From Micavibrio sp. (GTDB lineage Bacteria > Pseudomonadota > Alphaproteobacteria > Micavibrionales > Micavibrionaceae): a DNA stretch of 7,989 bases. The position numbers were made by a program, and so were the translations under genes. A model generated the notes under the pieces. The model worked only from the letters and a program-made list of their open reading frames with translations, was not told where the DNA came from and made no database searches. Below, piece by piece: positions 1 through 7,050 of this stretch (position 1 is the stretch's first letter; each line of letters starts with the position of its first letter). The stretch covers positions 1 through 7,989 of the forward strand of contig JALTZE010000332.1 in the NCBI GenBank assembly GCA_027051315.1, read 5' to 3'.

Positions 1-61
1 CTAATGTTCCTTTACCACTTGCTGAGGGCCCATCTATTGCTATTATAATTTTTTTATCCAT
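1..61 (-). CDS. cmk: Cytidylate kinase, N-terminal fragment cut by the window edge
   Basis: Cytidylate kinase phosphorylates CMP and dCMP with ATP in the cytoplasm, feeding CTP and dCTP pools. Only 20 codons lie inside the window, reading MDKKIIIAIDGPSASGKGTL. A short hydrophobic beta strand runs into a P-loop (G-P-S-A-S-G-K-G-T), the usual start of CMP kinases. The ATG (61-59) lies inside the end of aroA: the eight bases ATGGATAA contain both the cmk start and the aroA TAA stop, so the two are probably translationally coupled. The order aroA-cmk, often followed by rpsA, is common in proteobacteria and supports the call. Other P-loop kinases begin similarly, so the name rests on motif plus context. 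The gene runs off the left edge, so completeness cannot be judged. Confidence 0.85.
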   Translation of the reverse strand, partial: MDKKIIIAIDGPSASGKGTL

Positions 62-1406
62 TTATATTTGCTCCCAAATTGTTCATCAGGTTAATAAAAT
101 CAGGGAAACTAGTTTTGATAGGGGAAGAATCATCTATAAAAATTGTTTCATCTGTTACAGTACCTAATATAAGGAAAGACATGGCTATTCTGTGGTCTAG
201 AGCTGTTTCTATTAGTGTTCCTCCTTTTGGGGGTGTTCCTGTTCCATGAATTGTTAATGTGTCTTTGCCTTCTTCTAGATTTACTCCGCATGATTTTAGA
301 CCTTTTGCCATCATGGCAAGTCTATCACTTTCTTTTACTCTTAGCTCTGCTAGTCCTTCCATATGAGTAGTTCCCACAGCGCATGAAGCAGCAACGGCAA
401 AGATAGGAAATTCATCAATCATGCTTGGTACTCGTGATTTTGGAACATTGATAGCTTTTAATTTATTTGAGCCTTTTATAATAAGGTCTGCTACTTTTTC
501 TCCGCTTTCTTCTTTTTGATTTACTAATGTTATATCAGCTCCCATTTCAATAAGTGTTTCGTAAAGACCGAATCTTAAAGGATTAATACCAATATTTGGT
601 AGTATTATTTCAGAATCCTTGTTTATAAGTGCGGCAACAGTAGGAAAAGCAGCAGAGCTTGGGTCAGATGGAACATTTATATTACATCCTGTAAGCTGTT
701 TTCCACCTTTTATTGTGATAGTTTTGCTTCCGTCGTCATTTAATTTTGATGTTATATCCGCACCGAATGATTTAAGCATATTTTCAGTATAATCACGGGT
801 TGGATGGGGTTCTATAACAGTTGTTATTTTAGGCGAGTTTATGCCAGCAAGTATTATGGCTGATTTTACCTGTGCAGAGGCGATTGGTAATTTATATTTT
901 ATTGGGGTTATTTGTTGTGCTCCTTCCATTGAAAGTGGAAGTTTTCCTTGTTCCTTTTCGTATATGAATTTTGCGCCCATTTTTTCTAAAGCTATGGTTA
1001 CTCTTTCCATGGGTCTTTTGGTTAAAGAGGCATCTCCAGAGAATCTTGTTTTAATAGGTTGTGATGCACAAATTCCCATAAGAAGCCTTACTGATGTTCC
1101 TGAATTTCCCATTTCAAGAGTATTTTCTGGTTGTTTGAGGTTTCCTATTCCTACTCCTTCAATTTCCCATATCCCATTTTCTTTTTTTTCAATTTTTGCA
1201 CCCATTTCTTTCATTGCTTGAGCTGTGTTCATTACGTCTTCACCTTCTAAAAGTCCTGTTATTATTGTTTTACCGCAGGATAATGACCCGAACATTACAG
1301 AACGATGTGAGATTGATTTATCTCCTGGAATTATGGCTGTTCCTTTCATAGGAGAAGATTTTGTTGAAGAAGGATATTTAGAAAAAGGAAAAGGAGAAGT
1401 TTCCAT
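54..1406 (-). CDS. aroA: 3-phosphoshikimate 1-carboxyvinyltransferase (EPSP synthase), class II-like
   Basis: Sixth step of the shikimate pathway: transfers the enolpyruvyl group of PEP to shikimate-3-phosphate in the cytoplasm. The protein is 450 residues, normal for the CP4-like branch. Visible motifs are PGDKSISHRS (27-36), GNSGTS (100-105), GDASLTKRPM (124-133), SAQVK (177-181), the catalytic Asp of PSMIDEFP (D331), the LRVKESDR signature with E359 (355-362), and DHRIAMS (404-410). Overall it resembles Agrobacterium CP4 more than E. coli AroA. The position that is Ala100 in CP4, which makes that enzyme glyphosate-insensitive, is Gly (G103) here. Two other CP4-type motifs are altered: R-D-Y-T-E (204-208) for R-x-H-x-E, and N-P-L-R (275-278) for N-x-T-R. 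The first ATG gives a 20-residue leader like that of CP4. A GAG about 8 bases upstream is a weak ribosome site; Met20 is a possible alternative start. It sits 53 bases after the GGDEF-EAL gene and overlaps cmk. Confidence 0.97.
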   Translation of the reverse strand: METSPFPFSKYPSSTKSSPMKGTAIIPGDKSISHRSVMFGSLSCGKTIITGLLEGEDVMNTAQAMKEMGAKIEKKENGIWEIEGVGIGNLKQPENTLEMGNSGTSVRLLMGICASQPIKTRFSGDASLTKRPMERVTIALEKMGAKFIYEKEQGKLPLSMEGAQQITPIKYKLPIASAQVKSAIILAGINSPKITTVIEPHPTRDYTENMLKSFGADITSKLNDDGSKTITIKGGKQLTGCNINVPSDPSSAAFPTVAALINKDSEIILPNIGINPLRFGLYETLIEMGADITLVNQKEESGEKVADLIIKGSNKLKAINVPKSRVPSMIDEFPIFAVAASCAVGTTHMEGLAELRVKESDRLAMMAKGLKSCGVNLEEGKDTLTIHGTGTPPKGGTLIETALDHRIAMSFLILGTVTDETIFIDDSSPIKTSFPDFINLMNNLGANING

Positions 1407-1459
1407 TTTTATTTCTCATTTTGTTATGGATTGTAATGAAGTGATAATACTATAATCTA

Positions 1460-3625
1460 TTATGATAAGCTATCAAGATTTCCATTATAATTATTTATAA
1501 ATTCAAGGAATTTATCTTCTGGTAATGGTCTTGAATATTTGAATCCTTGAACTTCGTCACATTCTTGTTCAATTAAGAATTTTTCGTGTTCTTTGGTTTC
1601 GACCCCTTCTGCAATTACTTTTAAATTCAGTGAGTGTCCTAGTTTGATTATGGTTCTGGTTATAGCCGCGTCATCAGGATTTTCAAGAGCATTTCTGATA
1701 AATGATTGGTCAATTTTTAATCTGTCGATTGGGAATTGGCGTAAGTATGATAGAGAAGAATATCCAGTACCAAAATCATCGATAGCAAGTTCAACTCCCA
1801 TACTGTGAAGAACATCTAAAACATGTACAGTATGTTTAATATCGTCCATGAATACACTTTCTGTTACTTCTAATTCAACTAGATGCGGGTTAATTCCAGT
1901 TTCATCTATTACTTGTTGCATATTTGATACAATATCGCTTTGTTGGAATTGGGCTGCTGCAACATTTATGGCTATTCTTATATTATGTCCTTCATTTTGC
2001 CATTTTATGGCTGTTTTGCAGGCTTTGTTTGTTACCCAGTTTCCTATTGGAACAATTAATCCTGATTGTTCAGCTATGGGAACAAAAACACCTGGTGATA
2101 TAAATTTTCCACCTTCTTTGCTGTTATCTTTTTTCCACCAACGAAGGAGTGCTTCCGCTCCTATTATTTTTCCGGTTTTCATATCAAATTGTGGTTGATA
2201 ATGAAGTTGTAATTCTTCATTTTCCATAGCGTTGCGAAGGTCGCGTAGCATTTGAAATCTTTGTTGTACTACTTCATCAAAATCTTTTAGATATTCTCTT
2301 ATTGTATCTCTACCATCTTCTTTTGCTCTGTTTAATGCTATATCAGCATTTTTTAGGACTTGGTCGGGGTCTTTGCTGTCAGTTGGGAAAGTTGATACAC
2401 CTATGGAGGCTCTGATTTGGAAATTTTCATTAAATACTTTGAATGGTTCTGATTTTATTACTGATTGAATTTTCTCACCAACTTCTACTGCTTTTTGTAC
2501 TGAACCACCTAAAGGCATGGTTATGGCAAATTCATCTTCTCCTATTCGTGCTATGGTGGCGCTTTCTGGTAAGGCAAGTCTTAGCCTTTTTCCTATTGCT
2601 CTTAATATAGCATCACCGATATTATGCCCCATAGAATCATTTATATCTTTGAAATGGTCTATATCTAAAGCAACGACGGCAAATGATTTTTGTTTTCCAT
2701 CGGCTACTAATTTTGATTGTTCATAGAGTTTTTGTATAAATAAAACTCTATTTGGAAGATTGGTAAGAGAATCATAATATGCCAATTTATGTATTTTATC
2801 TTGGGCAGTACTTTTTATTTTTTTGAGGTTATTAGCATTTTCTTTTATCAATTCTTGGGCGATTTTTATTGCAGAACCTATTTCATTTTTCTCATCATAT
2901 GGTGAAGTAGATATATCGGGATTTTCTGGATTTTTATATGCCTCTTCTAAATCTTGTTTTAGAAACATTATAGGTTCAAGAAGCCATTTACCAAGTGCAA
3001 TCATCAAAACTGTTGTTACAAATCCTGATAAAAGCAGCATTATTGTTATAGATTTCCATACTTGCCGTTTTAGTTCCTCTTTAACAGAAATGGAGTCAAG
3101 TTTTGCCAAAATAATAAAATTTGTACCAAGTTCATTAGGGGCAAAAATTACTTCATATGATTCTCCATTATAGCTTCTATATGTTTTATTTAAGGAATCT
3201 TTACGACCAAGTGTCATAGCCAATGGTTGACCTACAGCTTCTATTATTTCTCTATCACTATTATATATGACCATTCCTTGAATTATTGTAGTGCTGACAA
3301 TACGGTTTAGATAATATTGTTTAATTGGGGAGGTAAGCTCTCCTTGAATACGAAAATCAATCATAGGAGTGATTGAGCTTAGTGCTTTTTCTCTGAGTTC
3401 TCCTAAAAGTTTAAGTTCTTCGTTCTTTACTGAAAGTGCTAGTATGGAGGCATGAACAAACATAATTGTAAGAAAAACAATTAATGTTATGCTCCAGCTG
3501 AGATTACTTTTCCATATATGAGTATGAGATGAGGAAAGGTTGAATATTCCTGTTTTTCTAATTTTTTTGTTATTGGACATTTTACCAGACCAGTTTGTTT
3601 CTAATTTTTTAGTTGTAGTTCTCAT
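1460..3625 (-). CDS. Membrane GGDEF-EAL protein, probable cyclic-di-GMP phosphodiesterase
   Basis: Inner-membrane signalling protein of 721 residues that turns over cyclic-di-GMP. Domain order: cytoplasmic tail (1-42), membrane helix (about 43-66), periplasmic sensor region (about 67-190), second helix (about 191-212), HAMP-like or coiled linker (about 213-275), GGDEF domain (about 280-445) and EAL domain (about 455-715). The EAL domain keeps the expected catalytic set: E491 of EALLRW, N554, E586 of ExTE, D616-D617 of DDFGTGYSSL, K637 of KID, E673 of AEGVET and Q693 of QGF. It should therefore hydrolyse cyclic-di-GMP to pGpG. The GGDEF domain keeps DIDHFK (321-326) and ND-x-x-GH-x-x-GD, but its signature is GEDEF (362-366), with the second Gly replaced by Glu. 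The RxxD inhibitory site is absent (PESA at 353-356). Cyclase activity is therefore doubtful; the domain may instead bind GTP as an allosteric module. Met1 is taken as the start although its ribosome site is weak; Met16 (3580) is an alternative. The periplasmic ligand is unknown. Confidence 0.93.
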   Translation of the reverse strand: MRTTTKKLETNWSGKMSNNKKIRKTGIFNLSSSHTHIWKSNLSWSITLIVFLTIMFVHASILALSVKNEELKLLGELREKALSSITPMIDFRIQGELTSPIKQYYLNRIVSTTIIQGMVIYNSDREIIEAVGQPLAMTLGRKDSLNKTYRSYNGESYEVIFAPNELGTNFIILAKLDSISVKEELKRQVWKSITIMLLLSGFVTTVLMIALGKWLLEPIMFLKQDLEEAYKNPENPDISTSPYDEKNEIGSAIKIAQELIKENANNLKKIKSTAQDKIHKLAYYDSLTNLPNRVLFIQKLYEQSKLVADGKQKSFAVVALDIDHFKDINDSMGHNIGDAILRAIGKRLRLALPESATIARIGEDEFAITMPLGGSVQKAVEVGEKIQSVIKSEPFKVFNENFQIRASIGVSTFPTDSKDPDQVLKNADIALNRAKEDGRDTIREYLKDFDEVVQQRFQMLRDLRNAMENEELQLHYQPQFDMKTGKIIGAEALLRWWKKDNSKEGGKFISPGVFVPIAEQSGLIVPIGNWVTNKACKTAIKWQNEGHNIRIAINVAAAQFQQSDIVSNMQQVIDETGINPHLVELEVTESVFMDDIKHTVHVLDVLHSMGVELAIDDFGTGYSSLSYLRQFPIDRLKIDQSFIRNALENPDDAAITRTIIKLGHSLNLKVIAEGVETKEHEKFLIEQECDEVQGFKYSRPLPEDKFLEFINNYNGNLDSLS

Positions 3626-3682
3626 AAATGATATACCATCATGTCTATCTTATTTATCATTCTCTAACGCAGCCCTTCCCAA

Positions 3683-3712
3683 ATTATATTTTATAATATT
3701 ATAGGTTAATAA
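3683..3712 (-). promoter_or_regulatory. Candidate sigma-70 promoter of the GGDEF-EAL gene
   Basis: On the minus strand a perfect TATAAT (3688-3683) lies 18 bases after TTATTA (3712-3707), in the 92-base gap between the pyrC stop and this gene's start. It would give a leader of about 50 bases. The stretch is so AT-rich that TATAAT-like words occur by chance, and the -35 match is poor, so this is only a candidate. If real, the signalling gene has its own transcript apart from pyrC. Confidence 0.35.
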
Positions 3713-3717
3713 TATAT

Positions 3718-5073
3718 TTATTTATAACAATTTTTAGATAAATTATCTCTAAATTTTACGGGAGTACCTGAAGGTTCTCCTATTATTTCATCATCGCTCA
3801 TTACTGTTTTCCCCATTATAATTGTCATTATTGGCCATCCTTTTACTTTTTTTCCGTTAAAGGGTGTCCAGCCTGATTTTGATTGTTGTGATTCATTTGA
3901 TATTTCTCGTTCAGCTTTCATATCAACTATTGTAAAGTCGGCATCAAATCCAACTGCAATCCTGCCTTTTGTAGCTATTTGATGTATTCTGTGAGGGCCG
4001 TAGCAAACTAAATCAACAAATCTTTGCAATGTTAGGCGCCCTTCGTTTACATGATTTAGCATTATTGGAACAAGTGTTTGTACACCTGGAGTTCCTGAGG
4101 GGCTTTGTGGGTATTGTTTTGATTTTTCTTCTATTGTATGAGGTGCATGGTCGGAACCTATTATATCAATAGTGCCATCAGAGATTGCTTTCCACAGAGC
4201 ATTTTGATGTTTTAGTTCCCTGATAGGGGGGTTTTGTTGAGCATATGTGCCTAGCTCTTTGTAACAATCAGGGGCATGAAGTGTTAAATGATTGGGTAGA
4301 ACTTCTACCGATGCTATGTCTTTGTTTTTCTTAAGTATTTCTAGTTCTATATCTGTGGTTATATGTAATATATGTACTTTACGCCCTGTTTTCCTTGCTA
4401 TTTTTAAAACACGCTTTGTTGCTGATAAGCATGATTCGACACTTCTCCATTTACAGTGCATTGATACATCATTACTTTTACCTAGAATTGTTTCTTTGTT
4501 GTGATTCATTATTTCTTCATCTTCGGCATGAACCGCAACAATTCTTTTACCATTTGATAATATTGCTTCGATGTCTTCGTCTTTATCTGATAGTAGGTTA
4601 CCTGTACTTGAACCCATAAATATTTTTATTCCGCATATACCTGGAAGATTTTCCCATTGAGGTAGATTTTGTGCATTCTCTGCTGTTCCGCCGAGATAAA
4701 AAGCATAGTTACACCATGCGCTTTTTTTTGCCCTTTCCATTTTATCGGCGACTGCTTCTGGTGTGGTTGTAAGAGGATTAGTATTTGGCATTTCAAATAT
4801 TGTTGTAACACCTCCTGCTATTGCTGCTCTTGTTCCTGCTTCCAAAGTTTCTTTATGTTCTCCTCCTGGTTCTCTAAAATGTGCTTGTGTATCTATAACT
4901 CCTGGTAATATATGCAGGTTTTCGCAATCAATTACTCGGTGAGCACAATTTTCTGGTAAATTGCCTATTGCCTCGATTTTTCCATCGTTAATGGCTATGT
5001 CAGTTTTATGGATTCCAGATGGTAGGACAGCAGTGCCGTTTTTTAATAATGTTTGGTATGTTTGTGTGCTCAT
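3718..5073 (-). CDS. pyrC: Dihydroorotase, class I-like, alphaproteobacterial subtype
   Basis: Third step of de novo pyrimidine synthesis: reversible cyclisation of N-carbamoyl-aspartate to dihydroorotate in the cytoplasm, by an amidohydrolase-fold metalloenzyme. The 451-residue length fits class I dihydroorotases. Visible motifs are D-T-Q-A-H-F-R-E-P-G (61-70), MPNTNP (95-100, substrate Asn), KIFMGSSTG with K150 as the expected carboxylated lysine, HAED (H182), HILHITT (H237), NPPIRE (281-286) and GSDHAPHT with catalytic D308. The first His of the usual HxH metal pair is Gln63; I recall the same Q in other alphaproteobacterial sequences, so it is probably a lineage feature rather than decay. 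Other amidohydrolases such as allantoinase or hydantoinase are less likely given NPPIRE and SDHAPHT. The ATG has an AAGG ribosome site 6 bases upstream. It is divergent from cysS. Confidence 0.93.
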   Translation of the reverse strand: MSTQTYQTLLKNGTAVLPSGIHKTDIAINDGKIEAIGNLPENCAHRVIDCENLHILPGVIDTQAHFREPGGEHKETLEAGTRAAIAGGVTTIFEMPNTNPLTTTPEAVADKMERAKKSAWCNYAFYLGGTAENAQNLPQWENLPGICGIKIFMGSSTGNLLSDKDEDIEAILSNGKRIVAVHAEDEEIMNHNKETILGKSNDVSMHCKWRSVESCLSATKRVLKIARKTGRKVHILHITTDIELEILKKNKDIASVEVLPNHLTLHAPDCYKELGTYAQQNPPIRELKHQNALWKAISDGTIDIIGSDHAPHTIEEKSKQYPQSPSGTPGVQTLVPIMLNHVNEGRLTLQRFVDLVCYGPHRIHQIATKGRIAVGFDADFTIVDMKAEREISNESQQSKSGWTPFNGKKVKGWPIMTIIMGKTVMSDDEIIGEPSGTPVKFRDNLSKNCYK

Positions 5074-5100
5074 ATCAGCCTTATTTGTCTGTGGGTTATC

Positions 5101-5131
5101 TTGCCTTATTAAGCATAGTGTGATTTATAGT
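5101..5131 (+). promoter_or_regulatory. Weak candidate promoter of cysS
   Basis: TTGCCT (5101-5106) and TATAGT (5126-5131) are the best plus-strand pair in the 86-base divergent gap. Their 19-base spacing is longer than ideal. The -10 lies over the candidate pyrC -10 on the opposite strand, so the two promoters would compete. No attenuator or T-box leader can fit in the roughly 20 bases left before the gene. Confidence 0.2.
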
Positions 5132-5152
5132 ATTTTAGAAGTTAAAAATTAA
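5124..5152 (-). promoter_or_regulatory. Candidate sigma-70 promoter of pyrC
   Basis: Reading the minus strand, TTAATT (5152-5147) is followed after 17 bases by TATAAA (5129-5124), about 50 bases before the pyrC ATG. The -10 is close to consensus and the spacing is ideal, but the -35 matches only about half. The upstream element overlaps the cysS ribosome site on the other strand. Inferred from sequence only. Confidence 0.35.
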
Positions 5153-5154
5153 GG
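5151..5154 (+). promoter_or_regulatory. Ribosome binding site that favours the TTG start of cysS
   Basis: AAGG lies 5 bases before the TTG at 5160 and 11 bases before the in-frame ATG at 5166. The first spacing is normal for a Shine-Dalgarno site; the second is long. No other purine-rich site serves the ATG. Confidence 0.55.
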
Positions 5155-5159
5155 TTTTT

Positions 5160-6542
5160 TTGGATATGTATGAAGATAAATACAAATTAAGTTTACATAA
5201 CTCTTTAACAAGAAAGAAAGAAGAGTTTATCCCTCTTGATGAAAGTCATGTAAGAATTTATGCATGTGGTCCGACTGTTTATGATTATGCTCATATTGGT
5301 AATGCCAGAATGGCTGTGATTTTTGATGTTCTGGTAAGAATATTAAGAGAGATTTATCCAAAAGTTACATATGTTTCTAACCTTACAGATATAGATGATA
5401 AAATTATTGCTGCATCAGAAAAAAGTGGAAAAGATATTGAGGAGATAACTGAAAAATTTGCTCGTATTTATAATGAAGACATGGCCGCTTTGGGAGTTAG
5501 AAAGCCTGATATTCAATCCAAAGCAACCCAGACAATTCCTGAAATGATTGAATTGATTAAAATATTGATAGAACGTGATTATGCATATGTTAATGATGGT
5601 CATGTTTTATTTAATGTTACTAATTTTGATAATTATGGGAAATTATCGGGAAGAAGTAGAGATGAACAAATTGCAGGAGCAAGGGTTGAGATTGCTCCTT
5701 ATAAAAAAGACCCTGCTGATTTCGTTTTGTGGAAGCCAAGTGATGATGGTCAGCCTGGTTGGAACTCACCTTGGGGAAGAGGGCGTCCTGGTTGGCATAT
5801 AGAATGTTCAGCAATGGCAGAAAAATATTTAGGATTGCCGTTTGATATTCATGGTGGTGGGGCTGATTTGAAATTTCCTCATCATGAAAATGAGATTGCA
5901 CAAAGCTGTTGTGCTCATGGAAAGGAAGATGATTTATCTGCTTTTGCAAGATATTGGGTGCATAATGGTTTTTTAACGGTTAATGGTGAGAAAATGTCGA
6001 AATCTTTGGGCAATTTTACTACTGCGCATCAAGCACTTGAAGAATATAAGGGGGAAGTCATTAGGCTTACATTGCTATCTGCCCATTATCGTCAGCCTCT
6101 GGATTGGTCTGATGATATTTTGATACAAAATAAGAAGGTCTTAGATAGGTTCTATCAGGTGTTATATTCAATGAGTGATATTGAAATAGATGAAAATATA
6201 AAGGCTGATGAAGTGTTAGAGGCATTATGTGATGATATTAACACTCCAAAAGCAATGGCTGTTTTTAATTCAATAGAAAGAAAGAATGATGTTGAATATA
6301 AGTCAAAATTACTTTCTGCTGGAAAAATATTAGGGATTTTGCAAGAAAATCCAGCAAAATGGCTTGGTTATGGGCAAGCTGATGATGTTGATGTAAATCT
6401 TATAGAAAAATTAATAGAGCAAAGAACAATAGCAAAAAAAGCTAAAGACTATGTAAGGGCTGATGATATAAGAAATCAATTATCTGCTATGGGAATAAGT
6501 ATAGAAGATACTCCTGATGGAGTTAAATGGAAAAAATTATAA
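5160..6542 (+). CDS. cysS: Cysteinyl-tRNA synthetase
   Basis: Class I aminoacyl-tRNA synthetase that activates cysteine with ATP and loads it on tRNA-Cys in the cytoplasm. At 460 residues it has the length of the E. coli enzyme (461). The HIGH-type motif is AHIGNAR (44-50) and the second ATP loop is KMSKS (278-282). Zinc and cysteine-selecting ligands are all present: C36 in YACGPTVYD, C216 in WHIECSAM, H241 and E245 in FPHHENE. The C-terminal anticodon-binding part ends with the typical RADDIRNQL and DTPDGVKWK. The chosen start is TTG at 5160, because AAGG stands 5 bases before it. The ATG two codons later (5166) would drop only two residues. It stands alone on this strand: divergent from pyrC, and convergent 9 bases from the next minus-strand gene, with no clear terminator between. 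Confidence 0.97.
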   Translation: MDMYEDKYKLSLHNSLTRKKEEFIPLDESHVRIYACGPTVYDYAHIGNARMAVIFDVLVRILREIYPKVTYVSNLTDIDDKIIAASEKSGKDIEEITEKFARIYNEDMAALGVRKPDIQSKATQTIPEMIELIKILIERDYAYVNDGHVLFNVTNFDNYGKLSGRSRDEQIAGARVEIAPYKKDPADFVLWKPSDDGQPGWNSPWGRGRPGWHIECSAMAEKYLGLPFDIHGGGADLKFPHHENEIAQSCCAHGKEDDLSAFARYWVHNGFLTVNGEKMSKSLGNFTTAHQALEEYKGEVIRLTLLSAHYRQPLDWSDDILIQNKKVLDRFYQVLYSMSDIEIDENIKADEVLEALCDDINTPKAMAVFNSIERKNDVEYKSKLLSAGKILGILQENPAKWLGYGQADDVDVNLIEKLIEQRTIAKKAKDYVRADDIRNQLSAMGISIEDTPDGVKWKKL

Positions 6543-6551
6543 GATTTATAA

Positions 6552-6992
6552 CTATTCCCATATTTTCTTTGGTAGTTCTTTATCTTTGAATGAATATTTA
6601 AATTGTTTTGTTTTTTTATAGCTGGAGAAATCATTCTTTTCTGAAAGTTTATAGTAACGATCACCAAAAACTTTGGGTATATCGTTTGATGATATTTCTC
6701 CAGCTTTTCTATATTGTTTATATGTTCTTTTTATTGTCGTGTTTTGTGATGTATCACCACTATTTTCGGGTTCTTCACCGTTTAATGTTGCTCTTAAGTC
6801 TTCTTTTGCTTCATTACCTAGTTCTTCGACTTTTTGGTCATACATATCCATCATTTGGTCTTTTTGCTGGTTTATCGTATCTGTAGCTACTGATTTTGCT
6901 ACATCTGCTGCTATAGAGCCAAGTTCAATGGCATTTGCAGAATAGGTGTTTATATTTATGAGTGCTATAGTCAAAATTATAAATTTTTTCAT
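6552..6992 (-). CDS. Secreted protein of unknown function (146 residues)
   Basis: I do not recognise a family. The start is well supported: AAGGAC lies 6 bases before the ATG. Residues 1-21 form a clean Sec signal peptide: MKK, a hydrophobic core, and a likely signal peptidase I site after A-N-A (A21). There is no lipobox cysteine, and the mature protein has no cysteine at all. Mature residues 22-70 look like an amphipathic helix rich in Asp, Glu, Gln and Lys. Then comes a polar Ser/Thr/Asn/Gly linker (about 71-87) and a basic, Tyr- and Lys-rich C-terminal half (about 88-146) ending in KKIWE. It is probably a soluble periplasmic or exported protein of about 14 kDa. It lies 55 bases downstream of the 126-residue gene on the same strand and converges on cysS. 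Confidence 0.8.
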   Translation of the reverse strand: MKKFIILTIALININTYSANAIELGSIAADVAKSVATDTINQQKDQMMDMYDQKVEELGNEAKEDLRATLNGEEPENSGDTSQNTTIKRTYKQYRKAGEISSNDIPKVFGDRYYKLSEKNDFSSYKKTKQFKYSFKDKELPKKIWE

Positions 6993-7024
6993 GTTTTGTC
7001 CTTAGAATAGCCTTTTATTCGTAA

Positions 7025-7050
7025 TAATTTATGATTCTATCATAAAATTA
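7025..7050 (-). other. AT-rich hairpin at the end of the 126-residue gene
   Basis: TTTATGAT (7028-7035) and ATCATAAA (7039-7046) form a perfect 8-base-pair stem around a TCT loop. Three more pairs follow if one base (7047) bulges. The stem takes in the TAA stop of the upstream gene (7050-7048). There is no run of T after it on either strand, so it is not a standard intrinsic terminator. It may shape the 3' end of one message or the leader of the next. Confidence 0.4.

Noticed and set aside
841..1221. Plus-strand 126-codon ORF
   Set aside because: A shadow of aroA in another frame; the aroA motifs on the minus strand are continuous through it.
1444..1463. Inverted repeat ATAATA/TATTAT at the end of the GGDEF-EAL gene
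   Set aside because: Six A/T pairs with an 8-base loop and no T-run; too weak to call a terminator.
3692..3703. Perfect 12-base palindrome TATAATATTATA after pyrC, considered as a terminator
   Set aside because: It is all A/T, with no GC stem and no T-tract in the pyrC direction. Such words are expected in this AT-rich spacer.
4669..4908. Plus-strand 79-codon ORF with many cysteines, resembling a metal-binding or disulfide-rich peptide
   Set aside because: It lies wholly antisense to pyrC. The cysteines come from GCA/ACA codons read in reverse, and pyrC has full motif support.
5620..5949. Minus-strand 109-codon histidine-rich ORF
   Set aside because: Antisense to cysS. The histidines are ATG/GTG words of the real gene read backwards, and it crosses the conserved zinc-site region.
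6537..6551. Two TTATAA words between the convergent ends of cysS and the secreted-protein gene, considered as a two-way terminator
   Set aside because: No stem with G/C pairs and no flanking T-tract; only 9 bases separate the two stop codons.
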